Shown here piece after piece: positions 47,112-57,875 of a DNA stretch of 64,000 bases (positions are counted from its first letter, which is position 1; each line of letters starts with the position of its first letter). The position numbers and the translations under genes are program-made. Source of the DNA: Isoetes taiwanensis. Taxonomy: Eukaryota > Streptophyta > Lycopodiopsida > Isoetales > Isoetaceae. Below the pieces are notes generated by a model. It was not told the origin of the DNA, made no database searches, and saw nothing but the letters and a program-made list of their open reading frames with translations. Location: assembly GCA_021234155.1 (NCBI GenBank), contig JAJEKV010000019.1, positions 1,821,200 through 1,885,199 of the forward strand, in the 5' to 3' direction.

Positions 47112-47544
47112 CTTACTCCTCGATGCCATTGGCGTTTTTTGGCGGATTGCGCCTAAGCATTTCAACCGAAGCTAAAACTCCTTTGATGTTTTGCTCTTGT
47201 GTAAGATAAAGTACTCCGCCTTCCCTGTCTCTTCGAACTTCCATTCCTAGCAACTTCTCAAGATCTCCCAAGTCTGTCATCTGGAATCGGCTTTTTAACA
47301 AAGTTTTGCAATTTTCCAGCATAATTTTGTCATTGCTCACAATGACACAATCGTCTACATAGAGAGCCATAATCAAACACTTAACCCCATCTTTTCTCAT
47401 GTATAGATTCCCTTCAGTTTTTAATCTTATAAATCCGGCGAAGATCAAGAACCTGTTTATGCACAAATACCACTGTCTAGCCGCTTGTCTGAGCCCATAA
47501 ATAGCCTTTTTTAATTTGCACACTACTTCATTGCCTTGTTTCAT
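47112..47544 (-). pseudogene. Copia reverse transcriptase, central part (YVDD box)
   Basis: Reads KLKKAIYGLRQAARQWY, LYVDDCVIVSND (RT catalytic YVDD), FQMTDLGDLEKLLGMEV and LYLTQEQNIKGVL, the standard Copia RT blocks. The frame is cut by the CACTA insertion at 47111/47108 and continues in the Copia fragment below 18953. The start of this segment is a frameshift: the upstream frame ends YMERPLVYETRQ near 47528, whereas RT consensus continues into MKQGNEVVCKLKKAIYGL. Confidence 0.92.
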
Positions 47545-48877
47545 AAACCAAGGGTCGCTCCATATAGATTTCTTCTTCTAAATCCCCATTCAAAAATGCC
47601 GTCTTAACATCCATATGATTTATCTCCATATCCTTCTGTACTGCAATTGCAATAAGTGCTCTTAGGCTAGTTAATTTGACTATAGGAGAGAAGGTATCCT
47701 TATAATCCACGCCTTCTTCCTGGGTATATCCTTTCGCAACCAACCGTGCTTTATATCGTTCTATTGATCCATCCGCCTTCCTTTCGATCTTGAAGATCCA
47801 TTTACTCCCCACAACATTTTTATCCTTTGGTCGAGGTACAAGTTCATATGTACCTGTCCTTTTGAACGAATCTAGCTCATTCTGCATAGCTTCTTTCCAT
47901 TTGTCTGCATCCTGCCCTTGCATTGCTTGCCCTACTGTCTCTGGTTCCACTACACATGATAGAATCTTCGGTTTTCGTGGTCTTGTTGTTCTTCCACTCT
48001 CTTCTCTCCCGTACATTCCTGTATCAAATGGCACTTCAGCTTTCAGACGTTCTGCATCACTTCGTCGGACTCGCCCTGCTGTCCTATCACCTCTTTTAGC
48101 TACTTGGTGTCCAGTTTCTGGTGCACTATCGACCTCAACAGTCTCATGCACCTCCTCTGGTTCAAGTTCTGGCTCATGAGGGGCACTATCGATCTCTATG
48201 ACCTCATGCACCTCATCCAGTTCAGCGCCAGTCTCAACATCAGGCACTATGACTTCATCAGTTTCTGAATCTACATCTGCTTCATCAAGCCTAGGTGCTG
48301 AAACTGCTGTTTCCTTCTCACTACTTTCTTCACTACGTTCCAGTTCTTCTATTGGTATCCACTCTTTGGTTTCATACTGGTCTAGAGTCCTTCTGTCCCT
48401 ATACAACACATTCTCATTAAATACCACATCTCTACTCACATATACTCTGCGTGTGACTGGGTCATACAATCTGTATCCATTTGTCTCCTCATCATATCCC
48501 ACCAAAAACGTGCACACACTACGATCATCTAGTTTCTTTCTTAATTCTTCTGGCACCAACATATAGGCAAGACATCCATAGACTTTAAACCGCCGTACAG
48601 ACTGTCTTCTCCCCATCCAAACCTCTTCTGGTACTCCATTTTTCACGGCAACTGTAGGTAATCTGTTCTGGATATAACAAGCTGCTGCGACCGCCTCTCC
48701 CCATAGATTGTTTGGTAGACCTGCATGCTTAAGCATGCATCTTGCTGCATCCATAATGGTGCGATTTTTGCGTTCTGCTACTCCATTTTGTTGCGGCGTA
48801 TATCTGCAAGTGTATTGTCTTTGTATTCCCGCGATCGGCGCACACATTTGAATTCGACGACACAGACTCTCCACCAA
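47528..48877 (-). pseudogene. Copia integrase C-terminal part and RT N-terminal part
   Basis: A 449-codon open segment. It begins with the end of the integrase core (YTPQQNGVAERKNRTIMD, containing the third catalytic residue Glu) and the GKLP/GVPEEVW region. An acidic, low-complexity spacer rich in E, V and D follows (about residues 180-270). The RT palm start is next: WKEAMQNELDSFKRTGTYEL, KNVVGSKWIFKIE, RYKARLVAKGYTQEEGVDY, MDVKTAFLNGDLEEEIYMERP. The N-terminal boundary is a frameshift from the upstream integrase segment around 48860. Confidence 0.94.
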
Positions 48878-49127
48878 GGTCAGACCTTAAACGCTTAACT
48901 TGCAATGATGTCTCCCTTTCAACTTCGGCAACATACAATCTAAAAGCATCAAACACTTGATCCTTGGTTTTCAAGAAATAACATTTTGTGCGTCTACTGA
49001 AATCATCTATAAATGTAGCAAAATATGACTTGCCGCCGCGACTTTCAACTTGCATTGGCCCACACACATCTGAATGCACTAATTCAAGCAATCCATGCGC
49101 TCTTCTTCCTTTATTTCTAAAAGCCAA
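48729..49127 (-). pseudogene. Copia integrase core, N-terminal part
   Basis: Contains LELVHSDVCGPM (first catalytic Asp) and YFATFIDDFSRRTKCYFLK (second catalytic Asp), then KRLRSDLGGE. Beyond about 48860 the integrase continues in the frame of 47528-48877, so the last 40 or so codons of this frame are out of register. Its 5' side is also a frameshift relative to the zinc-finger part of the integrase (49130-49200), where several stops occur. Confidence 0.9.
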
Positions 49128-49200
49128 TCTATCTTTGTTTTCCTAACATGCATGCTTCATGAACTTCATCAACTTCAAAGATCTTCAAAATGCAATTCAT

Positions 49201-50109
49201 CTAACAGATTATCCCTTTTGCAATCTTGATATTATTGTGATTTACGTGACCCAACCTTAAGTGCCAAAGTTTTACGCTATCAAGGGGAGATACTTCATTG
49301 ATAGTATCTTTGATCGCCTCAACGTCTAATTCAAATAAATTCCCTCTCCTTTGAGCTTCAAATAGCTTAATACCTCCTTTAATAAACTTGCATCCATATT
49401 TATGAAAGAATAAATCATATCCATTATCTACCAAATTTGCAACTGAAATCAAATTAAATAGCATTCCAGGGGCATACAATGTATTTGGCACACTCAAAAC
49501 ATTCCTTCCATTGACTACTAACTGCAAATCCCCTTTGCCATGCACTTTCTGCTTCGCTCCATTCCCCATCTGCACTGCTTTGAAATCCACATTTGGCTCA
49601 ATATGTTTCAACATACCTGGTGAGCCCACTATGGAGACTTCAGCTCCAGAATCTACAGTTAATGTATTAGACTTATCCGAAGCATCTTTCTCAATATTGA
49701 CTTTGGATATAGTTTGCACAAGCCCAGAAGGGAAATTACTTACTTTTTCTTCCGTAAGTACTCCTATTGTTGGTGTTTCTTTACTTGACGACTCCCCAAT
49801 GGCTGCCACGACGGCGTGTCCCCGCCCTCGACCAGACGAACTACGTCCTCGGCTCCACTTCTCTCGATTTGGACATTCCGCCTTAATATGCCCAAACTCC
49901 TCGCATCCATAACATTGTATATGCTCTCTCCCCCTGCCTCTACTTCTTCCACGACCTCGACCCCTCCCACCTGTATATAAGGTTACTGGATGTTCCTCTT
50001 TTTCACCTTCCACGGGAGGAGTTATTTTCACCAGCACATCTTGCTCGAGCTCTGTCCTGATCGCCTCCACTGCCTCATCCAAAGTGGATGTTGTTCTCCT
50101 AACCAGCAT
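49201..50109 (-). pseudogene. Copia gag C-terminus, zinc knuckle, protease and integrase zinc finger
   Basis: Order of blocks: gag end (STLDEAVEAIRTEL), arginine/glycine-rich linker, CCHC zinc knuckle CYGCEEFGHIKAEC, retroviral-type aspartic protease (TVDSGAEVSIVG, active-site DSG), and the integrase HHCC domain start (LWHLRLGHVNHNNI). The HHCC cysteines (MNC, HEAC) lie past an in-frame stop at 49201. The frame is the same as that of the gag segment 50131-50649, from which it is separated by a single TAG. Confidence 0.93.
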
Positions 50110-50130
50110 GGCAAGATCCTTAAATGAAAT

Positions 50131-50649
50131 CTAAAACGCTCTGGTCAGGGCTAATACCTTCTGTTGCTCATTATAGTGTACTCCCGCTCCTTCCAAATCA
50201 TGTACCAGCAGCCTAAGATTGCGTACCAAAATCTTCAAATCATCACCTTTTTTATATTGTAAGTTCCGTAGCTTCATCTCCAGGACATCGATCTGCGATG
50301 ATGTCTTTGACTCATACTTCTTTAGAAGATATGCCCATATTTCTCTTGCGCGCTTGTGCTGGACTTCAAGCACAATATCACCTCCTAACTTTGCCATAAT
50401 AATTGCTTTGGCAATTTCTTCTTTTTCCTCATCCTCCAAAATATCTTTCTTCTTATTCTCTGATCCTGATGCTTCTGTTTTAACTTTCAGTTTTAGAGAT
50501 GTGACAGTTTCTTTGGTTGGATCAACCAAGTCCCATAGTTTATCCACCTTGAGCGCCTGCATCACCTTGGCCTTCCAAAGCTGGAAGCCAATCTCTCCCT
50601 CGAAGAGCTCTGCACTATTCAGATATGTTAACGCCAATCTACTGGCCAT
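50131..50649 (-). pseudogene. Copia gag (UBN2-type) N-terminal part
   Basis: Starts at the ATG 50649 with MASRLALTYLNSAELFEG, three nucleotides after the primer-site region. It contains the Copia gag signatures WKAKVMQALKVDKLWDLV and AREIWAYLLKKYE...LEMKLRNLQYKKGDDL. It ends at a TAG (ALTRAF*), after which the same frame resumes with ISFKDLAMLVRRTTSTLDEA. The stop is therefore a nonsense mutation or consensus error inside gag, not a natural end. Confidence 0.92.
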
Positions 50650-50656
50650 ATCTTGA

Positions 50657-50671
50657 TTGCTCTGATACCAC
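50657..50671 (-). promoter_or_regulatory. Copia primer-binding site (initiator-Met tRNA)
   Basis: Directly after the 5' LTR on the minus strand comes GTGGTATCAGAGCAATC. TGGTATCAGAGC is the standard complement to the 3' end of plant initiator-methionine tRNA. Confidence 0.92.
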
Positions 50672-51064
50672 TGATGGTTTTAGCTTCCAAAGCAGATTCG
50701 TGCAGCAACAACTTCTCCGAGAACCCAAGCTGTTTCTACAGATCCGTTTGTTTTCCCCTGAGAAATCCCTGCTGTGATTCAAGCTTACAGGCTGCAGATT
50801 CGGCAGAGAAGATTACTCCATCAATCCGACCTTCCCTGGTTCGACCTGTTCAATAAACAAGGAACAGCTTCCGGTTTCTCTCCCTGGAACTCGCCGGTTC
50901 AATGATCCATTCGTCTGCTTCCTTATTTATGCTCAATCTGATTCATCTTTCTAGCTTCTTCCTGAACGCGGCTTTCCTTTTTCACCAACCGCTTGGTGTA
51001 CCCAGCCAGCCATCAACACCTGTCATTTATGACACGTGTATTGCTAAGGCTATTATTTTCATCA
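50672..51064 (-). repeat. Copia 5' LTR (393 bp)
   Basis: Pairs with 17832-18224. On the minus strand it begins TGATGAAAATAATAGCC and ends AAAACCATCA, flanked outside by the TSD AGTTT. It contains the promoter and poly(A) signals of the element by position. Confidence 0.95.
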
Positions 51065-51069
51065 AGTTT

Positions 51070-54000
51070 CAGTGTAACATGATATAGCTTGCTTATCTTG
51101 AACGTCAAACAATCTATCTATGCTTGAACATATACCCTTCCATATACATAAAGAAGAATAGTGCATCAATGAAGTATGTGTTACCTTTTCTCACAAAGAC
51201 TCTTGCTAGGCCCTACTCAAAAAGCTGACTGGCCTTAGAAGGCACCTTATCGATGACACTATGCACACAATGGGTTATACACCACTTTCATCTCTAACTT
51301 GCAACTACTACAACTGCAAAAATTTCAAAACAGTTGAATCTCTTAAAATCAGGTAAAAGCAAGATGGAGTACACAGGTTTTGCCGACTCGTGGGCCTTCT
51401 AGAATTCGGCTCTGCACACCATGTGCACCCCTTCTAGCTCTGCAAGGAAATAATATGGCATCAAGCAAAAAAGAATAGATGAAAACAAATCAAATTTCAA
51501 CCTACCCTAGGTGAAGATGAAGAGGCTCTGCCACTGGAATACGACAAAAACGGCAAGGCTGAAACATCATCAGCATGTGACAACATGAATGATTTTAGAA
51601 GCCAAACTGAGACGATTGTGGCAATCGTGGCATACATGCCTAACGCCAGCAGCAATCGGATAAGGAGAATCCATGAGGAAGCAATAAAAGAAAAATAGGA
51701 ATCCACACGACAAAAAAAATTCTCTCGATTTTGGAATACCGGGAATTTATTCCGGCTCCCAAACTCCTCAAAACCTTTAAAAAGTAACTTAAAAACAATT
51801 CCAACCCAATAACAACTAAGAGAGATGAAAAGAAGATAATACACATGATGCAACGAAGTTCTAAGTTGGGCCATAATGATACCACGTAGTGAGTCTTTAC
51901 TCAGAGGGCCCTGGAAAATATATTCTGCAGGAAACAAAGCAGTACTTGGTGAACTACGTAGAATAGTTGTAAATGAGCTTGCAAAAAGGAGACAATCAGA
52001 TTAAATGAACTTGGAAGCAAAATGTCCCATCAAAGATGCAGTGCATGAGGATGTTCAACGTTTTCAATATAAAGATATCTCTTACAAAAAAGCATAATGT
52101 TTATAGAGCATCTGCAAGGAACAAAAATGGCAAGAAAGAAAAGACTTTTCTGCCTGCATGAAGGATATTTAACGTTTTCTAAAGACTTATTGAGAAACGT
52201 CTTCATGAATTTCCAGTGCTCTCCACACTCTGCAAAGGGTATTCTTCTGGCTGTATTGCAAAATGGTTGCTACTAAAAGACTGGGTTTGAAGACATCATG
52301 ACTCAAAAAACTCCGTGGCCATGGCTGGGGATGAAGCAACTAACGTGGGATGAGATCCAAATTTGAGAAGCACAATAGGACCATAATTCTTCACAATTTC
52401 ATTGAGATCTTGCTGAGGAATGCTAGAAAGTCATGCAAGATCCACTAACCTGACATAAAAAATATCCGATGCCTTGAAAGGGATACTTAGAAGTACCGTA
52501 GTTGCTTCCATGGCATGTATATATGTCATGTTCTCGCTTCTTCAGTATCTGCAACGGAGAATAAAATTAAATTGGAAAAGGATGCAGTGAAACTAAATGA
52601 AAGAGATTGACACCCATCATTTAAAATTACCTTAAAGCGTTGCTTTCCAAAGGCACCACCAGGTCAATGCAAAAGGTATTTACCTGGCATAGATCCAGCA
52701 TAATTAGATGCCCAAAGATGAAGATGCTAAACTAAGCAAGCAATATAAAATTGATAGGAAGGCAGAATAATTATAAGCTTGTTGTAAGCTCAAGTTAGGT
52801 AATCTATGACAAATTGCCTAAATAATAGATAAGGCACCTTCTTCAATCCGAGCTTCAACCCGAAGCACATTCCCATGTTTCAATTAATATGGAATCCTCT
52901 GCCATGCATGCTCCATACCATAAACTTCTTCTGCAAGGTGAAATAACCAGAACATAAAAGCTTCAAAATTGTAATTTTTTGGGAACCAGCATGCAAAGAA
53001 CGGAAGAAACATTTCGATTGATGCTTTGCAACAGGGGAATATAGAGCAAAGAAGAGCAAGAACGAAAATGATAGGGAAATATAGGGCACAAAAGAGCAAG
53101 AACAAAAACAAATTGCATGATTGAAACTGAGGTATGCTGATAGATGCTTCAAATTGCATGGCAAATGGGAATCATTTGACACCTTGCAACATGTCATGCA
53201 CAGGGAAAATTTTGCATAACCACAAAATTCTCTGTATCTTTCCTTTAAAACTGGCAATACAACCTTGAGCTCTTTCGATGCTTGGATCAGTTAAGAAGGA
53301 ACTAAAAACATTTCCCTGAGTGAGGCTATGGCGGGCAGCCTGCCAAACGAATGATGGATCCGTTAGATTTGGGTTCTTCTGCAAATTAGTTCGAGCAAAT
53401 ACCTAAACCCTGAAGCTCGAATCAAGTTAGACTTTAAAAGAGACCAAACCGGTGCGCTCACATAGAATCACCTCAGGACATCCGGCGAATGCAGCCGGTG
53501 GATATTTCTCTGCCATCTCCATTCAAATGAAATCCGGCAACACGCTTATTAGGTGACATGCAAACAGATCGGTGGAAAACCCTCTCAAAATCATACAACG
53601 AAAAACATTTTAATTTTTGGGTAATCGGAAAAGATTTCAGCCTCAAAAATTCCCACAACCTTAGAAAAGTGGCCTGGAAAAAAAATCTAAAAAGTTTTTG
53701 GAACCCCGGAAAAACCAAATTTAAACAATAGGATAAGCTACACCTCAGCTATAAGATAACTAACCAGAGGGAGGCCAAATCAAGGTCACAAGGAGAGGGG
53801 GAGAGGGGTAAAGAGGAGAGGGAGGGAGGGAGTGAGGAAGGGGGAGAGAGAGATCCTATAAACGAGAAAAATAACCATAAAAAAATGAATAATCAGGGCG
53901 GGAATGATTTGGATGCGAATGAAAAGAAACCCAAGAAGGAAGTCGAGGTCGACAAAAACTGAGAGGCTAGATTTTGACCTGAGGTATCAAAGTCGAAGTC

Positions 54001-55126
54001 AAACTCGAAGTCCATCTGTTGTCGAGTTCGAGAGATTCTATACAACAATCCCCGCACAACCATCCTCGCATAGCTCGAGCCAGACGAAAAATGACAAGGC
54101 AAAGTTGAGTGTGGATCGAGATCAAGGTCTAAGGAAGGCAGAGTCGCAGACGCGGTCATGCCAGAACGGAGGCCGAGCATTAGAAATTTGAAAGGAAAAG
54201 AAGCTCAAATACCAAGTTAGAAATGGCATTCATCGTAAGGATACCTTTGAGATGCCACCTTAAGAAACATAATGAAAATCCCAAAGACAACAACACTATG
54301 TATGGTGAACAATCAAAGAACATCTAAGATCACATCACATAATTCGCTCCTCCTTTGCCATCGAGACCGAAGAACCACAAAAACGAATATTTTCTAAAAC
54401 ATCCATGGACTAGGTATCAATACCTGCATGTGCTATGAAAAAATTGAGAATAAGCATTAAAAATGGGATAAGCACGCCATCCAATAGAACGAGCTTGTTG
54501 AGTAGCACTTGGGCGAAAAAAAGGGCCCTATTAAATGCAAGATGTCAAAGAGAATCAATTATAGTCGAGCCCCATCGTCTCCACCACATGTTGGATAGCT
54601 AAGAAAGGTCCCCCTACTGACCACGTATAAAACCTCCGACAAACCAAAGCAATGTGTCTCATAACTAGGAAACCTTAAAAAACATGCAAATAAAACCATT
54701 GAGAGACTAAGGAGGGAATCTATGCAAAAGAACTGCAATCAAATGGTGGAGGAAAACGAGATAAACTTTGCAAATATTACCACCCCCTACCATTAAAAAT
54801 GCATGTTTCGATGGAAATTCACATGGGTCTAAAAAGATTCCTTGTGCGATAATTAAATATATATGTATAAGATCATAAGGATATCTGTAGGGCTAAAAAT
54901 TAACGTGCCCCCAATAACACCAGTTCTATAGCAAAATCAAGTGATTAAAAGTTCGATGTTGCTTTCCTCCTACTTCTTATTGTGTGTTAGGAATAACAAT
55001 TTCAATGGCAATAAAACCAATGGATAATGATTCTATGTCACCCCCTCGAACCCTGAGAAACCTAAAACAAAATGGAAGTCGGTCGGTAGTAATCCGGATT
55101 ATATGAGGATTATGGCAATAAGAGAA
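51070..55126. other. AT-rich stretch without recognised genes
   Basis: Several minus-strand frames (e.g. 51497-51937, 52880-53257, 53172-53384, 53473-53718) are hydrophobic or short and match nothing I know. Exons of an unidentified gene cannot be excluded around 53170-53720. A purine-rich G/A tract lies at 53791-53853. Confidence 0.35.
53791..53853 (+). repeat. G/A-rich purine tract
   Basis: About 60 bp of GGAG/GAGG runs including several GGG and GGGGG blocks. This strand could form G-quadruplex or triplex structures. Confidence 0.75.
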
Positions 55127-55128
55127 GA

Positions 55129-55130
<2 letters not shown>

Positions 55131-55216
<86 letters not shown>
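55131..55216. repeat. (GATA)n microsatellite
   Basis: About 21 uninterrupted AGAT units (86 bp). Confidence 0.97.
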
Positions 55217-55351
55217 TAGTTTTAACGTCACGCCACTGGGCAGCATCCAACTAGACATGTGACCCACAAATTAGTTGGAACTAAGAAACATAGGGATGTT
55301 GTATAATATTTAAGTCTAACGAACAAAAAATGGCATCCAGTTGTAGAATTT

Positions 55352-56243
55352 ATGCATGTGCATTCCCAAGCGAGGTGGAGGAGAGCAGGTATTATTTCTA
55401 TTGAACAGTGGTATTTTGGTATTGACATTGCTCCTTGGCAATGGTTTCAGGAGACGTATGGGTTGTTGGATAAAGATATCACTATATGGGCTTATGTAGC
55501 AAGTACTCTTCCTCTAATTAAGAAGGTGGGTAACAAGAGATGCTGGAACTTTGTTCAAGGTATTAAAGAAGGCAAGAAGCTAGTAAGTTCATGCTACAGA
55601 TTGCTTACCTCCTCAAGTACTTTATCACCTTCTCGAAAATGGCACTTACAGGACTTTGCCTTCTCAATGGCAATCCATCCGAACCTTGTTTGTCTAAACA
55701 TAATCCTCCAAAGGTAAATGTTCTACTTTGGCGGTGATTCATCGTGACTTTGAGAGTTAATCGATGGTTCATCGCTTTAAGCCGGGAGTAAGCCCACTTT
55801 GCCCAATGTGTGACTGGTGCATTGAAACATTGGAACACTGTTTATAGTGTGTAGAGCTAAGTAGTCTTAGGTCCTGGCTGCATTCTCTTTTTGGAGTATC
55901 TTTGGATAGTCAAGACTTTTGGGTATTTATCCAAATCGTTGATCGCTTCTAAAAGGATTGCATTTCACATGGCAAAGTCTTGGCTAATATGGAGTGTATG
56001 GAAGTTTAAGGCAAAGAAAGGTCTTTTATAATAAGCATATTTCTTCTCGGTGGCGCTTCAAGAAATTAAGTAAGAAGTTGTATAATTGCTTCGGATCTCA
56101 ATTGGCCCACGATCATTAAAATTCCAATATGGAGTGACCATCTAAAAGTGATTGATGCTTCAGGGACATTTCTTACTTCTGGAAGTACTTTGTAATATTT
56201 TGAGTGTATAATATGAAGTAAAACACGTTCTTCAAAAAAAAAA
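55352..56243 (+). pseudogene. Second LINE relic, 3' end with zinc-binding domain and poly(A)
   Basis: An open frame (55352-55717) with WNFVQGIKEGKKL and SPSRKWHLQDF is followed, after frame breaks, by PLCPMCDWCIETLEHC near 55797-55845. This cysteine/histidine pattern is that of the RT-associated zinc-binding domain at the end of plant LINE polymerases. The sequence then runs through a 3' untranslated stretch to a run of ten A at 56234-56243. Multiple stops make it dead. It is a different family from the LINE at 31-1425. Confidence 0.7.
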
Positions 56244-57070
56244 TGGCATCTTAAAAACCTTGAAAAGAACCCAATCGAACATATATGGCCTATCTTAAAA
56301 GGTGAGCACCCCTAAAAGGGGGATGCCACCATTGTTGGGTTAATAAACCCCATTAGTGCAAAAATAGATGAGAGGGTAAAAAAGAGAACCCAAAGACCCC
56401 AGCCAATTCGATGGCTAAGCAGCGATCCGCTCTAGACGCCATAAATGATAAAAGAAAAAGAGCAAGCTAAAGTCATCCCTACCATAACTTATGAAGAATG
56501 AGAAATAAAACCTCCAGTGGGCACCCATCCATGATACGCTAATATCGAAACCATAAATGAGAAGGGGAGAGAACAAGCTAAAATAAGTTGGTTTGAAAAT
56601 GCAACAGGAGGGACTTGAACCTAAGCCTAGGCCACCAAACACAATTGAAGCTCACAGAATCGATTCCTGCCAGGCAGTCGATTCCGGCCAGGCCTGTGTG
56701 TGTTAGGTTTGTGTTCAATTCTAAATGAGGGCGAGAGCGATAAGCCCATTGCTAGCCAGATCAATTGAAGCTCACAGATTAAAGATCCTAGATTCAAGCT
56801 CACATATTAAAGCAGATCCCAGATTCAAGCATTTCAATCAAGCTCACAGGTTAAGGATCCCTGACCCAAATTAAAAGCCAAAGCATCCCGGAACAGGGCA
56901 GAACGCCTTCAAAATTATGGCTGCCACGAAACCAGCCTCTCTTTGTGAACTTTTGGCAAGTACAACCAGCTGCTTTTTAAATTTGGGCCAGAGCTAGCGG
57001 GATGCTTTGGCCAGGCGTGAGGGCGCTCAGAATCCACGCGCGCTCATATCTAATCGTTCCAATTTTTCCA

Positions 57071-57312
57071 ATTTCGTCTGCTCATATCTAATCGTTCCAT
57101 TTTTCCCAATGGCTAAAAGAAACTCTATCTGATGGCTATGCTAATTTTAAACCAAAAAATTTCAACAGAACGGCAGAAACAGTCATTGGGAAACTTGCTT
57201 CCTCCAGGGTTTTCCAATTTCGTCTGCTCATGGCTAAAAGAAACTCTATCAGACGGCCATGCTAATTTTAAACCAAAAAATTCCAACGGAACGGCAGAAA
57301 CAGTACTTGGTC
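57071..57312 (+). repeat. Two-copy tandem repeat
   Basis: CCAATTTCGTCTGCTCAT, AATGGCTAAAAGAAACTCTA, ATGCTAATTTTAAACCAAAA and AACGGCAGAAACAGT occur twice in the same order, with short differing spacers. Confidence 0.85.
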
Positions 57313-57353
57313 TAACCATGATCCAATGGAAACAACATAGTTATGTGCTAGGG

Positions 57354-57444
57354 AACCCACGGGTAGGAGACGGTTTCCGGCAGGAAACTGGCAGCGCCGC
57401 CGCCTGCCAGTTTCCCGCCGGAAACCGTTGACGACCCGTGGGTT
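57354..57444. repeat. Strong 91-bp hairpin
   Basis: The outer arms AACCCACGGGT/ACCCGTGGGTT pair perfectly. The inner arms starting CGGTTTCCGGC and ending GAAACTGGCAG pair at 23 of 24 positions around a CGCCGCCGC-type loop. The single inner mismatch is CAG opposite CGG. Confidence 0.85.
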
Positions 57445-57724
57445 ACCGCACGTGATCCATCGGTAGGTGGAAATTTCGTTCGCTGGTTTTCCCCTGTTCT
57501 TCATTGATTTGTTCGATTTTGTTCGATTTCAGCTCGCCAGGCTTAGATCTTAGTAGATTCTCAGTTCGATTTTGTTTGGTTTCAGCTCGCGAAAGCTTAA
57601 AACTAAGAAAATGAAAACATGGCTAAAAAACTTAGAAAATGAAGAGATGCAAGATCTTAAAACTTAAAAAATGAAGAGAAGGAATAGCAGAGCAAAATGC
57701 CTAAAATTTTAAGCAGGTCCAGTG

Positions 57725-57875
57725 TTAAACCCATTTCTCCTGTTTCAAGCCTTAAGAACAGTGAAACCCTAATTTCTCCTCTGATTTCTCCTGTTTCAAG
57801 CCTTAAAAATAGTGAAACCCTGATTTCTCCTCTGGTTTCTCCTATTTCAAGCCTTAAGAACAGTGAAACCTTGAA
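57725..57875 (+). repeat. Three-copy minisatellite
   Basis: Units of about 51-57 bp share TTTCAAGCCTTAA(A/G)AA(C/T)AGTGAAACC and TTTCTCCT. One frame is open across all three (61 codons, repeating SSLKNSETLIS), but no gene context supports translation. Confidence 0.8.

Larger units (their letters stand above)
17827..51069 (-). mobile_element. Copia LTR retrotransposon, split by a CACTA insertion
   Basis: The element spans 17832-51064, with identical 5-bp TSDs AGTTT at 17827-17831 and 51065-51069. Subtracting the nested CACTA (18953-47108) and its 3-bp TSD leaves about 5.07 kb, a normal Copia size. On the minus strand the order is 5' LTR (51064-50672), primer site, gag, protease, integrase, RT, [CACTA], RNase H, polypurine tract, 3' LTR (18224-17832). 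Integrase before RT defines the Copia superfamily. At least one nonsense codon and several frameshifts make it non-functional even without the insertion. Confidence 0.95.

Noticed and set aside
47790-48566. Ser/Thr-rich plus-strand frames opposite the Copia pol
   Set aside because: They are antisense shadows of the acidic spacer and RT region of the minus-strand polyprotein.
51497-51937. Hydrophobic 146-codon minus-strand frame as a membrane-protein gene
   Set aside because: No recognisable family, no supporting exon context, and AT-rich DNA readily gives Phe/Leu-rich frames. I could not exclude it but would not call it.
53904-54191. Overlapping 95-codon frames on opposite strands
   Set aside because: Both are Arg/Ser-rich readings of a GTCGA-rich stretch; nothing favours either one.
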